From positions 1 through 36,203 of the forward strand of contig CATZKS010000003.1 in NCBI GenBank assembly GCA_958421035.1: a DNA stretch of 36,203 bases, written 5' to 3'. The notes under the pieces were generated by a model, which ran no database searches, was not told the DNA's origin, and worked only from the letters and a program-made list of their open reading frames with translations. This document shows, in pieces, positions 25,709-33,592 of this stretch. Position 1 is the stretch's first letter, and every line of letters begins with the position of its first letter. The position numbers and the translations under genes are program-made. Source of the stretch: an uncultured Collinsella sp. (GTDB lineage: Bacteria > Actinomycetota > Coriobacteriia > Coriobacteriales > Coriobacteriaceae).

Positions 25709-27079
25709 ATGGCGTCTGCCGATCGTCCCACGTTGTTTATCAATGCGACCGTCTTGGATGGCTCGGAGCATATGGAGCCGCAGCCCGATATGGCCGTGTC
25801 CGTCGAGCGTGGCATCATCACCTGGATTGGTCCGAGCGCCGTGGCGCAGGCGCCGGCGGGCGCCGAGGTCGTCGACCTGGCAGGGGCGTATCTCATGCCG
25901 GGCCTCATCAATATGCACGTGCACCTGTGCGGCTCGGGCAAGCCTGTCTCGGCCGGCGATGCGGGCGCGCTGATGAAGAAGCTCGATAATCCCGTGGGCC
26001 GCACCATCGTCCGCCGCATCCTCAAAGGCAGTGCCCAGCAGCAGCTGGCAAGCGGCGTGACCACGGTGCGCGGCGCGGGCGACCCGCTGTTTGCCGATCT
26101 GGCCGTGCGCGATGCTATCGATGCCGGCAAGTATCAGGGTCCTCGCCTGGTGGCGCCGGGAACGGGCATCACGGTGCCGGGCGGCCATGGTGCGGGCCTG
26201 TTCGCCCAGGTGGCCAACAGTCCCGCCGAGGCAGCCGAACAGGTGCGCGACCTGTATGCGCGCGGCGCCGACGTCATTAAGCTGTTCGTGACGGGCGGCG
26301 TGTTCGATGCGACCGAGGTGGGCGAGCCGGGCGTGCTGCGTATGCCGGTGGAGGTTGCCGCGGCGGCATGCAAGGCGGCGCACGATATGGGCCTTCCGGT
26401 TATGGCCCATGTCGAGAGTACCGAGGGCGTGAAGGCCGCGCTTGAGGCCGGCGTTGACACGATTGAGCACGGCGCTCCGTTGACACCCGAAATCTTGGAG
26501 CTGTACCGTGGCGCCGCGGGCACGCAGCTCGAGGGGCGTGCTCCGAGTGTGACCTGCACTATCAGCCCGGCGCTGCCGTTTGTATTGCTCGACCCGGAAA
26601 AGACCCATTCTACCGATACGCAAAAGAAGAACGGCGACATCGTGTGCTCGGGCATCATCGAGAGCGCCCGTGCCGCACTGGAAGCTGGCGTTAAGGTGGG
26701 CCTTGGCACGGACTCAAGCTGCCCGTTCGTGACGCAGTATGACATGTGGCGCGAGGTCGCCTATTTTGCCAAGTATGTCGACGTGAGCAACGCCTTCGCA
26801 CTGCATACAGCCACGCAGGTTAATGCCGAGCTGCTGGGGCTGGACGGCGAGACTGGCACGATCGAGTGCGGCAAGGCTGCCGATATCTTGGTAACGCGCG
26901 AGAATCCTCTCGATAATCTGTGCGCTCTGCGTGAGCCGATACATGTGATGTGTCGCGGTGATCTGGTACGCAAGCTCAAGGTGAAGCGTATTCCCGAGGT
27001 GGACGCCGAGCTCGACGCGATTATGGCCATGCCGGCTGAGGCGCTGGCCGAGGAGCTTGCCCGCGACGGCGTGGCGTAA
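25709..27079 (+). CDS. Metal-dependent amidohydrolase (imidazolonepropionase/prolidase-like)
   Basis: This is an amidohydrolase-superfamily enzyme of about 456 residues. The N-terminal beta sandwich (FINATVLDGSEHM) precedes the TIM barrel. Metal ligands are visible: HxH in GLINMHVHLCGSG, the bridging Lys in ADVIKLFVTGG, His in VMAHVEST and TIEHGAPLT, and Asp in GLGTDSSCPF. The C-terminal GTIECGKAADILVTRENPLDNL is the usual closing sandwich. The closest groups are Xaa-Pro/Xaa-Arg dipeptidases and imidazolonepropionase-like hydrolases; the actual substrate cannot be read from sequence. The ATG 25709 follows GGGAGGA by 7 bases; an in-frame ATG at 25676 would read through that site. Confidence 0.88.
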   Translation: MASADRPTLFINATVLDGSEHMEPQPDMAVSVERGIITWIGPSAVAQAPAGAEVVDLAGAYLMPGLINMHVHLCGSGKPVSAGDAGALMKKLDNPVGRTIVRRILKGSAQQQLASGVTTVRGAGDPLFADLAVRDAIDAGKYQGPRLVAPGTGITVPGGHGAGLFAQVANSPAEAAEQVRDLYARGADVIKLFVTGGVFDATEVGEPGVLRMPVEVAAAACKAAHDMGLPVMAHVESTEGVKAALEAGVDTIEHGAPLTPEILELYRGAAGTQLEGRAPSVTCTISPALPFVLLDPEKTHSTDTQKKNGDIVCSGIIESARAALEAGVKVGLGTDSSCPFVTQYDMWREVAYFAKYVDVSNAFALHTATQVNAELLGLDGETGTIECGKAADILVTRENPLDNLCALREPIHVMCRGDLVRKLKVKRIPEVDAELDAIMAMPAEALAEELARDGVA

Positions 27080-27098
27080 GCGCGCGATATGGCGATGC

Positions 27099-27118
27099 GA
27101 AAAAGGGACAATCCTTTT
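27099..27118 (+). terminator. Weak hairpin after the amidohydrolase gene
   Basis: AAAAGG and CCTTTT pair around GACAAT. It contains the AAAAGGGACA word whose complement occurs at 4941-4950. The stem is short and A/T-rich, so its terminator function is uncertain. Confidence 0.35.
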
Positions 27119-27129
27119 GTCATAATCAG

Positions 27130-27167
27130 AAAAAGCCGAGGTCCCGGTGCGAGGCCTCGGCTTTTAT
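27130..27167. terminator. Bidirectional intrinsic terminator
   Basis: AAAAGCCGAGG and CCTCGGCTTTT are perfectly complementary and flanked by A and T runs, so it can stop transcription from both the amidohydrolase gene (+) and the zinc-ribbon gene (-), which converge here. Confidence 0.9.
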
Positions 27168-27186
27168 TTGTCCTATGGTGTAGCGG

Positions 27187-27660
27187 CTATGAGCGCGTCT
27201 CCATCTTGGCGTGGCACTTGGGGCAGGTGACGCGGATCTTGCCCTTGCCCTTGGGGACGGAGAGCATCTGGCCGCAGTTGGGGCACTTGAGGTATGCCGT
27301 GGTCTTGCGACCCTTCCACATCTTCTTGGCTGTGCGCTTGGCGCGCTCAAAGTCTTCCTTGCTCGTTCCGGCTGCGCGTGAGGTGCTGGCCGCTGCGGCG
27401 CCGGCGCCCAAGCTGGCGACAAACTTGCCCAAGCCGGGAACATTGGCGGTCGCGGCGACAAAGGCCTCGTTCTCCTTGTGACGTGCGTCGATATTTTTGG
27501 ACAGGCCGCGCAGCACGCCAATCACGATTACGGCGATGGCAATCCAGCTGAGCCACTGGATGCGGGCTATCGATCCGATCATGGCGATGATAATGCCTGC
27601 GAAGCCCATCACGATGGTGAGTTCGTCAGCGCCATTGCGGCCCTTCATAAAGTCATTCAT
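27187..27660 (-). CDS. Small membrane protein with C-terminal zinc ribbon
   Basis: The protein has 157 residues. Two adjacent hydrophobic segments lie near residues 14-32 (LTIVMGFAGIIIAMIGSIA) and 35-50 (WLSWIAIAVIVIGVLRGL), followed by a basic linker rich in Ala and Lys and a C-terminal zinc ribbon with YLKCPNCGQML and VTCPKCHAKM, i.e. two CxxC pairs about 18 residues apart. Function is unknown; such proteins are widespread in Gram-positive bacteria. A membrane-tethered nucleic acid or protein-binding role is conceivable. The ATG has AAAGG upstream. It lies in the same direction as the copper operon but beyond repeats that probably end that transcript. Confidence 0.8.
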   Translation of the reverse strand: MNDFMKGRNGADELTIVMGFAGIIIAMIGSIARIQWLSWIAIAVIVIGVLRGLSKNIDARHKENEAFVAATANVPGLGKFVASLGAGAAAASTSRAAGTSKEDFERAKRTAKKMWKGRKTTAYLKCPNCGQMLSVPKGKGKIRVTCPKCHAKMETRS

Positions 27661-27715
27661 GCAAATTGCCTTTCATTCGATATGCCGCACGCCTTTATAC
27701 CCGATTTAGAGCAAG

Positions 27716-27762
27716 GGGGACAGGTTAATCTGCACCAATGTGGTGCAAACGTACCTGTCCCC
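27716..27762. repeat. GGGGACAGGT inverted repeat
   Basis: GGGGACAGGT at the left and ACCTGTCCCC at the right enclose a second stem TGCACCA/TGGTGCA with a 3-base loop, giving a 47-base two-part hairpin. A further GTCTGTCCCC half-copy lies at 27786-27797. It sits beyond the 3' end of csoR and may act as its terminator, although no T-run is present. Confidence 0.65.
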
Positions 27763-27806
27763 GGAATACCAAGACGGTGCAAAGAAGTCTGTCCCCAATG
27801 CCCCAA

Positions 27807-28079
27807 TTACTTGGAGAGTTTGTCGACGACGCGTTCGATTTCGGCGAGCTTGGCGGCTTTGAGGTCTTCGTCGCCCGATTCGATTGCCGAAGTCACGCAG
27901 CCCTCGATATGCGCCTTGAGCACGTCGGCGTTGATGCGCGCAATGAGCGCCTGTGTGGCCATGAGCTGCGTGGAAATATCGACGCAATAGCGGTCCTCAT
28001 CGACCATCCGCAAGATGCCGTCAATCTGGCCGCGTGCCGTCTTGAGCATGCGGGTCACCGATTTGTGGTCTGCCATCAT
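27807..28079 (-). CDS. csoR: Copper-sensing repressor CsoR
   Basis: This is a CsoR/RcnR-family four-helix regulator of 90 residues that releases DNA on Cu(I) binding. The three copper ligands of the CsoR class are visible: Cys32 (DRYCVDI), His57 and Cys61 (KAHIEGC), and the basic N-terminal segment KSVTRMLKTARGQIDGI is the DNA-binding face. I chose ATG 28079 because GAGGA is 6-7 bases upstream; the longer open frame reads into a family 2 palindrome. It is the last gene of copA-copZ-csoR and should bind the C/G-rich palindrome before copA, so the circuit is self-controlled. Confidence 0.93.
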   Translation of the reverse strand: MMADHKSVTRMLKTARGQIDGILRMVDEDRYCVDISTQLMATQALIARINADVLKAHIEGCVTSAIESGDEDLKAAKLAEIERVVDKLSK

Positions 28080-28121
28080 GGCGGGTCCTCGTTTCTGGTC
28101 GATCTTCCGGATGCCCCCGTC

Positions 28122-28188
28122 AGTTGCGGTGAAATACGGACCGTTTAAAGGCCTAGGGCGGCACAACAGTCCGTATTTCACCGCAACT
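28122..28188. repeat. Palindromic repeat family 2, copy 2 (67 bp)
   Basis: The arms AGTTGCGGTGAAATACGGAC(CGTTT) and (AACA)GTCCGTATTTCACCGCAACT are almost perfectly complementary over about 25 bases. Length is 67, identical to the copy at 13909-13975, with an unrelated centre. It lies between copZ and csoR. Confidence 0.88.
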
Positions 28189-28214
28189 TCTGAGGATTGA
28201 GTAGGCGGCGTCTG

Positions 28215-28436
28215 CTACGCGGCGGTTACGGACAGGGCATGGAACTTCTCGCCGGCGCCCTCGACAGCGGTGGCGAGCTGCTCGGCGGTCACGGTGTCGG
28301 CGCACTCCACCTGGACGGTCTGGGTCTCGTGATCGGCGTCGGCGTCGGTCACGCCGGCCACGTTGAGCAACGCCGTCTCGACGGTGGCGTCGCAGTGGCC
28401 GCACATGAGACCGGAAGTCTTGATCGTGTAACGCAT
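28215..28436 (-). CDS. copZ: Copper chaperone CopZ (heavy-metal-associated domain)
   Basis: A single HMA domain of 73 residues with the copper-binding loop GLMCGHCDATVE (Cys12, Cys15) and the usual beta-alpha-beta pattern ending GEKFHALSV. It hands Cu(I) to the CopA ATPase and to CsoR. ATG 28436 has GAGAGGA 6 bases upstream; the longer frame starting at 28490 lacks a ribosome site. The gene lies between copA and csoR. Confidence 0.93.
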   Translation of the reverse strand: MRYTIKTSGLMCGHCDATVETALLNVAGVTDADADHETQTVQVECADTVTAEQLATAVEGAGEKFHALSVTAA

Positions 28437-28461
28437 GGGTATTCCTCTCTGTTGTGTCGGC

Positions 28462-28555
28462 TTTCCCAGGCACCCGACCTTGACCTTCAAGCCGTCGCTC
28501 GCGTACTAAAGTACGCGTCGCTTCTCTTTCAGGTCAATCTCGGGCACCTGGAAAA
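28462..28555. repeat. Long hairpin between copA and copZ
   Basis: About 94 bases fold on a centre GCGTAC-TAAA-GTACGC at 28501-28516. Paired blocks outward include CGCTC/TCGCTT (partial), TTGACCT with AGGTCAA, CCCGA with TCGGG and CCAGG with CCTGG. It is too long and lacks a T-run for a simple terminator. Position inside the operon suggests an mRNA-processing or attenuation element, or an inserted palindromic element. Confidence 0.75.
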
Positions 28556-28583
28556 CCCGTTCTAAATGGACGTAATGGTGAGC

Positions 28584-30926
28584 CTATTTTGCCACTTTAG
28601 GCTTAAAGGATTTTAGGCGCAGCGCATTGCTTACGACGCACACGCTCGACAGGCTCATGGCCGCGGCGCCAAACATCGGCGAGAGCTGCCATCCGGTGAG
28701 CGGGAAGAACACGCCCGCCGCCAGCGGAATGCCGATGCCGTTGTAGAACAGTGCCCAGAACAGGTCCTGCTTGATGTTGCGGATCGTGGCGCGTGAAAGC
28801 TCGATGGCTCGGGCGACGTCCATGAGGTCGCTGCGCATGAGTACCACGTCGGCGCCCTCCTTGGCGATGTCGGCGCCGGTGCCGATAGCAAGGCCCACGT
28901 CGGCGCGCGCCAGGGCGGGGGAGTCGTTGATGCCGTCGCCCACCATGGCGACCTTGCCGCCCGCATCCTGCAGTTCGCGCACGTGGCGTTCCTTGTCGGC
29001 GGGGAGGACGTCGGCGATGACCTGCTCGCTGCTCAGTCCCACGCGGCGGGCGATGGCCTCGGCCGTCACGCGGTTGTCGCCAGTGAGCATGCGCACATCG
29101 ACGCCGAGCTTGCGGAGCGCGGCGATGGCCTCGGCGCTCGTCTCCTTGACCTCATCAGCCACGGCGATGGTGCCGACAAGCTCGCCGGTCTTGGCAAAGA
29201 ACAGCGGCGTCTTGCCCTCGGCGGCAAATTGCTCGGCAAGGCCGGCGGGCACCTTCGCGCCCAGCTCGACCATCAGGCGCACGTTGCCGGCAGCGATGAC
29301 GTTTTGTCCCTCGCGCGCCGTAACGCCTCGTCCAGGCACGGCGGCAAAGTCCTCGACCGTGCGCGCCACGATTCCGCGCGACTCGCACTCGGCCATGATC
29401 GCCTCGGCCAGCGGGTGCTCGCTCGAGCGCTCCAGCGCGGCAGCGAGCTTCAGTAACGCCTTTTCACTCATAGCGGGCGAGCCGTCGGCGCGCGCGACAA
29501 CCACAATGTCGGTCACGGCCGGCTTGCCGCGGGTGACCGTGCCCGTCTTATCGAGCACCACGGTGCCCACGCTGCGCAGGTTCTCCAGCGCCTCAGCGCT
29601 CTTAAACAGAATGCCCATCTCGGCGCCCTTGCCGGTGCCCACCATAATGGCGACGGGCGTGGCCAGGCCGAGCGCGCACGGACAACTGATCACCAGCACG
29701 GCGACAGCGGAAGTGAGCGCCTCGTTGATGCTTCCGGTCAGCACCATCCACGCCACAAAAGTTACGGCAGAGATTACAAACACCACGGGCACGAACACGC
29801 CGGCGACTTTGTCGGCCATGCGGGCGATGGGCGCCTTGGTGGTGTTGGCGTCCTCGACGAGCTGGATAATCTTGGCGAGCGACGTGTCGGCGCCCACACG
29901 CGTGGCGCGGAAAGTAAACGAGCCCGTGCGGTTGACCGTGGCCGCGTTGACGGTGGCACCGGCGGTCTTTTCCACGGGGATGGACTCGCCGGTGAGCGCA
30001 CTCTCGTCCACGGCCGAGCTGCCCTCGAGCACCACGCCATCGACGGGGATGGACTCTCCGGGGCGTACGCGCAGGACCTGGCCGGGAAGGATGCTGTCGA
30101 CGTCGACGGTGGTCTCGGTGCCGTCCTCTGCCACGACGGTCGCGCTCTTGGGCGCCAGGTCGATGAGCGCCTCGATGGCGCCGCCGGTCTTGGATTTGCT
30201 GCGTGTCTCGAGGTATTTGCCCACGGTGACGAGCGACAGGATCGTGCCCGCACTCTCAAAATACAGGTTGCCCATGCTCGTCATCATGGCCTCGTGGATT
30301 TGCCCGGCGGCCAGCTGGTCGGCCATGATAAACATGGCATAGAACGACCAGGCGACGGAAGCGGTGGCGCCCACGGCAATAAGGGCGTCCATGGTGGGCG
30401 CGCCGTGCGCGAGCGATTTAAACCCGTTGATAAAGTACGCGTCGTTGACATAGACGATGGGGATAAGCAGGACGAGCTCGGTGAGGGCGAGCGTCATGCT
30501 GTGGGTATGGTCGGTGAAGACGCCGGGCAGCGGCCAGCCGAGCATGTGCCCCATGCCTATGTAGAACAGTGGGATGAGGAATACGATCGAGATGATGAGG
30601 CGGGTGCGCATGGCAGAGGCGGCGGCCTCCAACTTTTTGGTCGGCGACTCCATGTGGGTGACGCCAGACCTGGCTTGCGTGCTGCCGTTTGAGCCGGCGG
30701 CACCGGTGCCCGCATCGACGGGCGAGGCCGAGTAGCCGGCACGGTCGACGGCGGTGCAGATATCGTCGGGGGAGACCTGCGCGGGGTCATAGTCGACCAT
30801 CATGGAACCGGCGAGCAGGTTGACCGCGACGTTTTGGACGCCGTCGAGTTTGCTTACGGCGCGGTCCACGTGCGCCTGGCAGGCGGCGCATGTCATGCCG
30901 CCCACGTCGAACTTATCTTGAGCCAT
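28584..30926 (-). CDS. copA: Copper-exporting P1B-type ATPase CopA
   Basis: This 780-residue ATPase exports Cu(I). The N-terminal HMA domain has GGMTCAACQAH (Cys13, Cys16). A linker rich in Gly, Ala and Ser leads to eight membrane segments. The TGES motif (SALTGESIPVEK), the transmembrane SCPCALGLATP (Cys415, Cys417), the phosphorylated Asp459 in DKTGTVTRG, the HP motif (SSEHPLAEAI) and MVGDGINDSPAL are all present. C-terminal segments include YNGIGIPLAAGVFFPLTG and MSLSSVCVVSNALRLKSF, typical of CopA. AAGGAG is 6 bases before the ATG. It is the first gene of a copA-copZ-csoR unit. Confidence 0.96.
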   Translation of the reverse strand: MAQDKFDVGGMTCAACQAHVDRAVSKLDGVQNVAVNLLAGSMMVDYDPAQVSPDDICTAVDRAGYSASPVDAGTGAAGSNGSTQARSGVTHMESPTKKLEAAASAMRTRLIISIVFLIPLFYIGMGHMLGWPLPGVFTDHTHSMTLALTELVLLIPIVYVNDAYFINGFKSLAHGAPTMDALIAVGATASVAWSFYAMFIMADQLAAGQIHEAMMTSMGNLYFESAGTILSLVTVGKYLETRSKSKTGGAIEALIDLAPKSATVVAEDGTETTVDVDSILPGQVLRVRPGESIPVDGVVLEGSSAVDESALTGESIPVEKTAGATVNAATVNRTGSFTFRATRVGADTSLAKIIQLVEDANTTKAPIARMADKVAGVFVPVVFVISAVTFVAWMVLTGSINEALTSAVAVLVISCPCALGLATPVAIMVGTGKGAEMGILFKSAEALENLRSVGTVVLDKTGTVTRGKPAVTDIVVVARADGSPAMSEKALLKLAAALERSSEHPLAEAIMAECESRGIVARTVEDFAAVPGRGVTAREGQNVIAAGNVRLMVELGAKVPAGLAEQFAAEGKTPLFFAKTGELVGTIAVADEVKETSAEAIAALRKLGVDVRMLTGDNRVTAEAIARRVGLSSEQVIADVLPADKERHVRELQDAGGKVAMVGDGINDSPALARADVGLAIGTGADIAKEGADVVLMRSDLMDVARAIELSRATIRNIKQDLFWALFYNGIGIPLAAGVFFPLTGWQLSPMFGAAAMSLSSVCVVSNALRLKSFKPKVAK

Positions 30927-30973
30927 GGCTTCTCCTTTCTGTGGTTCGGTGTTGGAATTGTTAACCTGCCGAT

Positions 30974-31004
30974 ACTATACACCCATACCCCCTGGGGGTG
31001 TCTA
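30974..31004 (-). promoter_or_regulatory. copA promoter with CsoR-type operator
   Basis: On the minus strand TAGACA (-35, complement of 30999-31004) and TATAGT (-10, complement of 30974-30979) are 19 bases apart. Between and overlapping them is the palindrome ACCCCCTGGGGGT (30987-30999), the C/G-tract form typical of CsoR sites. CsoR binding would block the promoter until copper is bound. Confidence 0.75.
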
Positions 31005-31077
31005 GTACAGAATTAATGTATGACATTTCGCTACAGATGAAGGTGGTTGGTTGGCCGATGGACCGTCTCAACCAATC

Positions 31078-31294
31078 ATCTCAATCTGTAACGTCTGGAC
31101 CGGTTTTTGAACCATAGCTGTTACAGATTTAGACAAACATTTCAGCCGAAAACTAACGTCTCGATCTGTAACAACTAGACCCCGTTTTACCGAGTATTTG
31201 TTACAGATCAAGACAAACAGTTGGCAGGAAACTCAATGTCTCGTTCTGTAACATCTAGCAGCAAATATGACCTCTAACCGTTACAGATCAAGAC
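31078..31294. repeat. Palindromic repeat family 1: three-unit array between kinase gene and copA
   Basis: Units at 31078-31134, 31158-31214 and 31238-31294, each exactly 57 bases, with both gaps exactly 23 bases. Cores of the first two contain CGGTTTTTG and CCGTTTTAC, the reverse complement of the AAAA-type cores seen in the arrays at 16368 and 24102, so these two units are inverted relative to those. The gaps (AAACATTTCAGCCGAAAAC.. and AAACAGTTGGCAGGAAACT..) are themselves related. Confidence 0.92.
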
Positions 31295-31298
31295 AATT

Positions 31299-31318
31299 GA
31301 CGGGGAGGGGTCCCGTCA
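31299..31318. other. Small hairpin at the 3' side of the kinase gene
   Basis: TGACGGG and CCCGTCA pair over a 6-base loop, 18 bases beyond the kinase stop codon. It could end the kinase transcript, although only a short A/T-rich tail follows on the minus strand. Confidence 0.4.
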
Positions 31319-31336
31319 TGGCAAGACGCCCGCCGC

Positions 31337-33421
31337 CTAGATACAGAACCCGGGGATCACACAGGTTAGCTTGTTTGGCTTTTCCGCAGGCGTTGCGTAC
31401 GTAAAGACGTCGCCGTCGTGCCCCACGCGGTTCATATAGAGCGTGCCTTCGCTCTCCGATGTGTCGGGGCTCACCGTGCGCTCCCACCAACAGGTGTCCT
31501 TGCCCTTCCACTGGCGGACCATCGTCTCGTTCGTGGAATACGGGCTCACCTTGAGCTCGCGGAAGAGCTGATACTCCTTGCCCTCGCCGTTGTAGATGTC
31601 TGCCAGGTAGTGATAGTCCTCGGCAAACGAATCGGGCGGCTGTACACCGCACAGTTCAACCATGGCGGGCAGCCAAAGGGTCGCGGGCAACTCGCTCAGA
31701 CACGCCGCGCTGTTGGCGGCGCCCACATTGTCCGAGACCTTCTTGACACCTTTAATGAGCGCGCGCAACTCGTTGGGCAGCAGCTTAAGGCCGTCGCCGT
31801 TGAGCCACTCCCGCAGCTCGCAATCTGCCCAGCCGGCGCTCGGCGGTTCAGCCGCAGCGTTGCGCTCGGCAATACCCGCGTCGAACATAAACGTCAGCCC
31901 GGCCTTGCCCGTCCCGTCCAGAAGCTCATCGTGGCGGATGCCCACAAGCTGCGCGCCAACCTGCAGCCCGTTGGTGAGCGTGATACGCTTGGTACACGGA
32001 TAGGGGATATGCCCATCGGCATCGAGCAGGTGATAGCGCTTGGCAATCTCGCGTGCCTCGCTACGGGTCTCGGCGGCCTTAATCTTGAGCGAAATCTCCT
32101 GCAGCTGATCCCAAGTGTAGTCGTCAAGCGAACCGCGGATGCCGTCCAGGTAGTCGGGGATGCCAAAGCCATGGGTCGCCGCCCCAATGACGCTGAGCCC
32201 CGCAACGGCTGCAACGACGCCACCGATAATAAAGCGGCGGCGGGTCATGGCATCGTGCCGGGCCTGCTCCAGGATCTCTCGCTCGCGCTCGCCGGCGACG
32301 TCGACCTTAAGGTGCGTACCGGAGTCGATGTCAATTGCGGTGTCACTGCCCGCGCCCTCGCGGCCCTCGGATTCGGCATCGGTGAGGTATGCCGAGAGCA
32401 CCTCGAGCATCTGCTGTTCGGTGGGACGATCACGCTGCTCGACTGAGATGCCTTTCATGATGATTTGGACGAGCGCCTCGTCGTCACTGCATCGCGGCTC
32501 GAGCGGCGCCGGCTTGGTCTTGGTCTTTATGAGGTAGAACGAACCGGTTGCCGCGGCACCCGTCGACTCCACATCGAACGGTTTGCGACCGCTGTAGAGC
32601 TGGTACAGAATGCTCGAAAGCGCGTAGACATCGATTGCGGGCGAGCGGCGAAGGGCCGCGATGCCTTCGATATCCTGCGTGAGCATCTCGGGCGCGGCGT
32701 ATGCGGGCGTGGCAAAGCGCCAGATGTCGGCGCGCCGGGTGATCGTGTCGTCGCCGAGAGCCATGGTCGCGGAGCCCATGTCGATGAGGCAGGGGTCAAA
32801 GGAACAATCAGCAATCTGCTGCTCGAGCGTTCGACTGGTGGTACGGAACATGATATTGGCGGGCGACAGGTCGCGATGGACGACCGGATTTACGAGTCCC
32901 TGGGTCATCAGGAGTGCGCGAAGCACGGCGTTTCCAACGGCGGCCACCATCTGGGTGGTTAGCCCGCCCGAGGCATCGTGCGGAAGCAAGGGCAGCGCCT
33001 GCTTGAGCGAGGTGCCCTCGACCCACTCCATGAGGATGAGCGGGTCGTCCTCGCACGATCCATAGCCATAGACGCGCGGAAATCCGCGCAGGTGCGAGAC
33101 AGTGCACAGATGACGGTACTCCTCGAACAGCGCGGCGGTATTGGCCAGGTGCGCAGCCGCTTGCTCGGCGGAGCGGTCGGGGGCTTGGCCGGAAAGGATG
33201 GCATTGTCCTTGAGTAGCTTGACGGCAAAGACCTCGCCGCTCGTGTTGGTCGCGCGCAGCACGTGCCCGATGTTGCCGTTGTTGCGGTGGGCCGTCTGGA
33301 GAATAAGCGTCATAAACCGACGCTTGGCGTCGTCCTCGGCGCTGGGGTCGACCGCCACGGCGGTATCGAACGTATCGAGACGGACGAGTTTGTCGCCATA
33401 GGCGCTATCGGTAGTATCCAT
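31337..33421 (-). CDS. Membrane-anchored Ser/Thr protein kinase with DUF6273-like C-terminal domain
   Basis: This is a 694-residue protein. The N-terminal Hanks-type kinase domain (about 25-345) has the ATP-binding Lys in VFAVKLLKD, the catalytic loop VVHRDLSPANIMF (His-Arg-Asp near 182-184), LIDMGSAT in place of the usual DFG, and APEMLTQDIEGI. A charged linker leads to one membrane segment near 392-412 (RRRFIIGGVVAAVAGLSVIG). The outer part ends in a domain with GWADCELREWLNGDGLKLLPNELRALIKGVKK, which I match to DUF6273. The ATG 33421 has AAAGGA upstream; an open frame of 29 more codons enters the promoter. The FHA gene lies immediately upstream on the same strand, suggesting a kinase/reader pair. 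Confidence 0.88.
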   Translation of the reverse strand: MDTTDSAYGDKLVRLDTFDTAVAVDPSAEDDAKRRFMTLILQTAHRNNGNIGHVLRATNTSGEVFAVKLLKDNAILSGQAPDRSAEQAAAHLANTAALFEEYRHLCTVSHLRGFPRVYGYGSCEDDPLILMEWVEGTSLKQALPLLPHDASGGLTTQMVAAVGNAVLRALLMTQGLVNPVVHRDLSPANIMFRTTSRTLEQQIADCSFDPCLIDMGSATMALGDDTITRRADIWRFATPAYAAPEMLTQDIEGIAALRRSPAIDVYALSSILYQLYSGRKPFDVESTGAAATGSFYLIKTKTKPAPLEPRCSDDEALVQIIMKGISVEQRDRPTEQQMLEVLSAYLTDAESEGREGAGSDTAIDIDSGTHLKVDVAGEREREILEQARHDAMTRRRFIIGGVVAAVAGLSVIGAATHGFGIPDYLDGIRGSLDDYTWDQLQEISLKIKAAETRSEAREIAKRYHLLDADGHIPYPCTKRITLTNGLQVGAQLVGIRHDELLDGTGKAGLTFMFDAGIAERNAAAEPPSAGWADCELREWLNGDGLKLLPNELRALIKGVKKVSDNVGAANSAACLSELPATLWLPAMVELCGVQPPDSFAEDYHYLADIYNGEGKEYQLFRELKVSPYSTNETMVRQWKGKDTCWWERTVSPDTSESEGTLYMNRVGHDGDVFTYATPAEKPNKLTCVIPGFCI

Positions 33422-33463
33422 GGCGTTCCTTTGTCTGGCATGGGTTGCCGCACGTTTACGCGA

Positions 33464-33504
33464 GCAGTGCGGATATCGGTAAAGTACCATGATAGCCGCA
33501 CTGC
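33464..33504. promoter_or_regulatory. Inverted repeat in the kinase promoter region
   Basis: GCAGTGCGGATATC and GATAGCCGCACTGC are complementary over 14 bases with one mismatch and a 13-base centre, 43 bases upstream of the kinase ATG. It may be an operator or a transcript hairpin between the FHA and kinase genes. Confidence 0.5.
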
Positions 33505-33555
33505 CCACGTATACCGCTGAGCATTGTCGTTTACGACACAGAAGGTAGAAGACGA

Positions 33556-33576
33556 AAGACGGACGGCGACCGTCTT
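33556..33576 (-). terminator. Possible terminator after the FHA gene
   Basis: AAGACGG and CCGTCTT form a 7-base stem over a 7-base loop, 17 bases past the FHA stop. On the minus strand it is followed by TCGTCTTCT rather than a clean T-run, so termination may be partial. Confidence 0.4.
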
Positions 33577-33592
33577 CCGATCGCTGTCCGTG

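Noticed and set aside
28771..30342. 523-residue plus-strand open frame opposite copA
   Set aside because: Ser/Thr/Ala-rich shadow of copA with no coding character.
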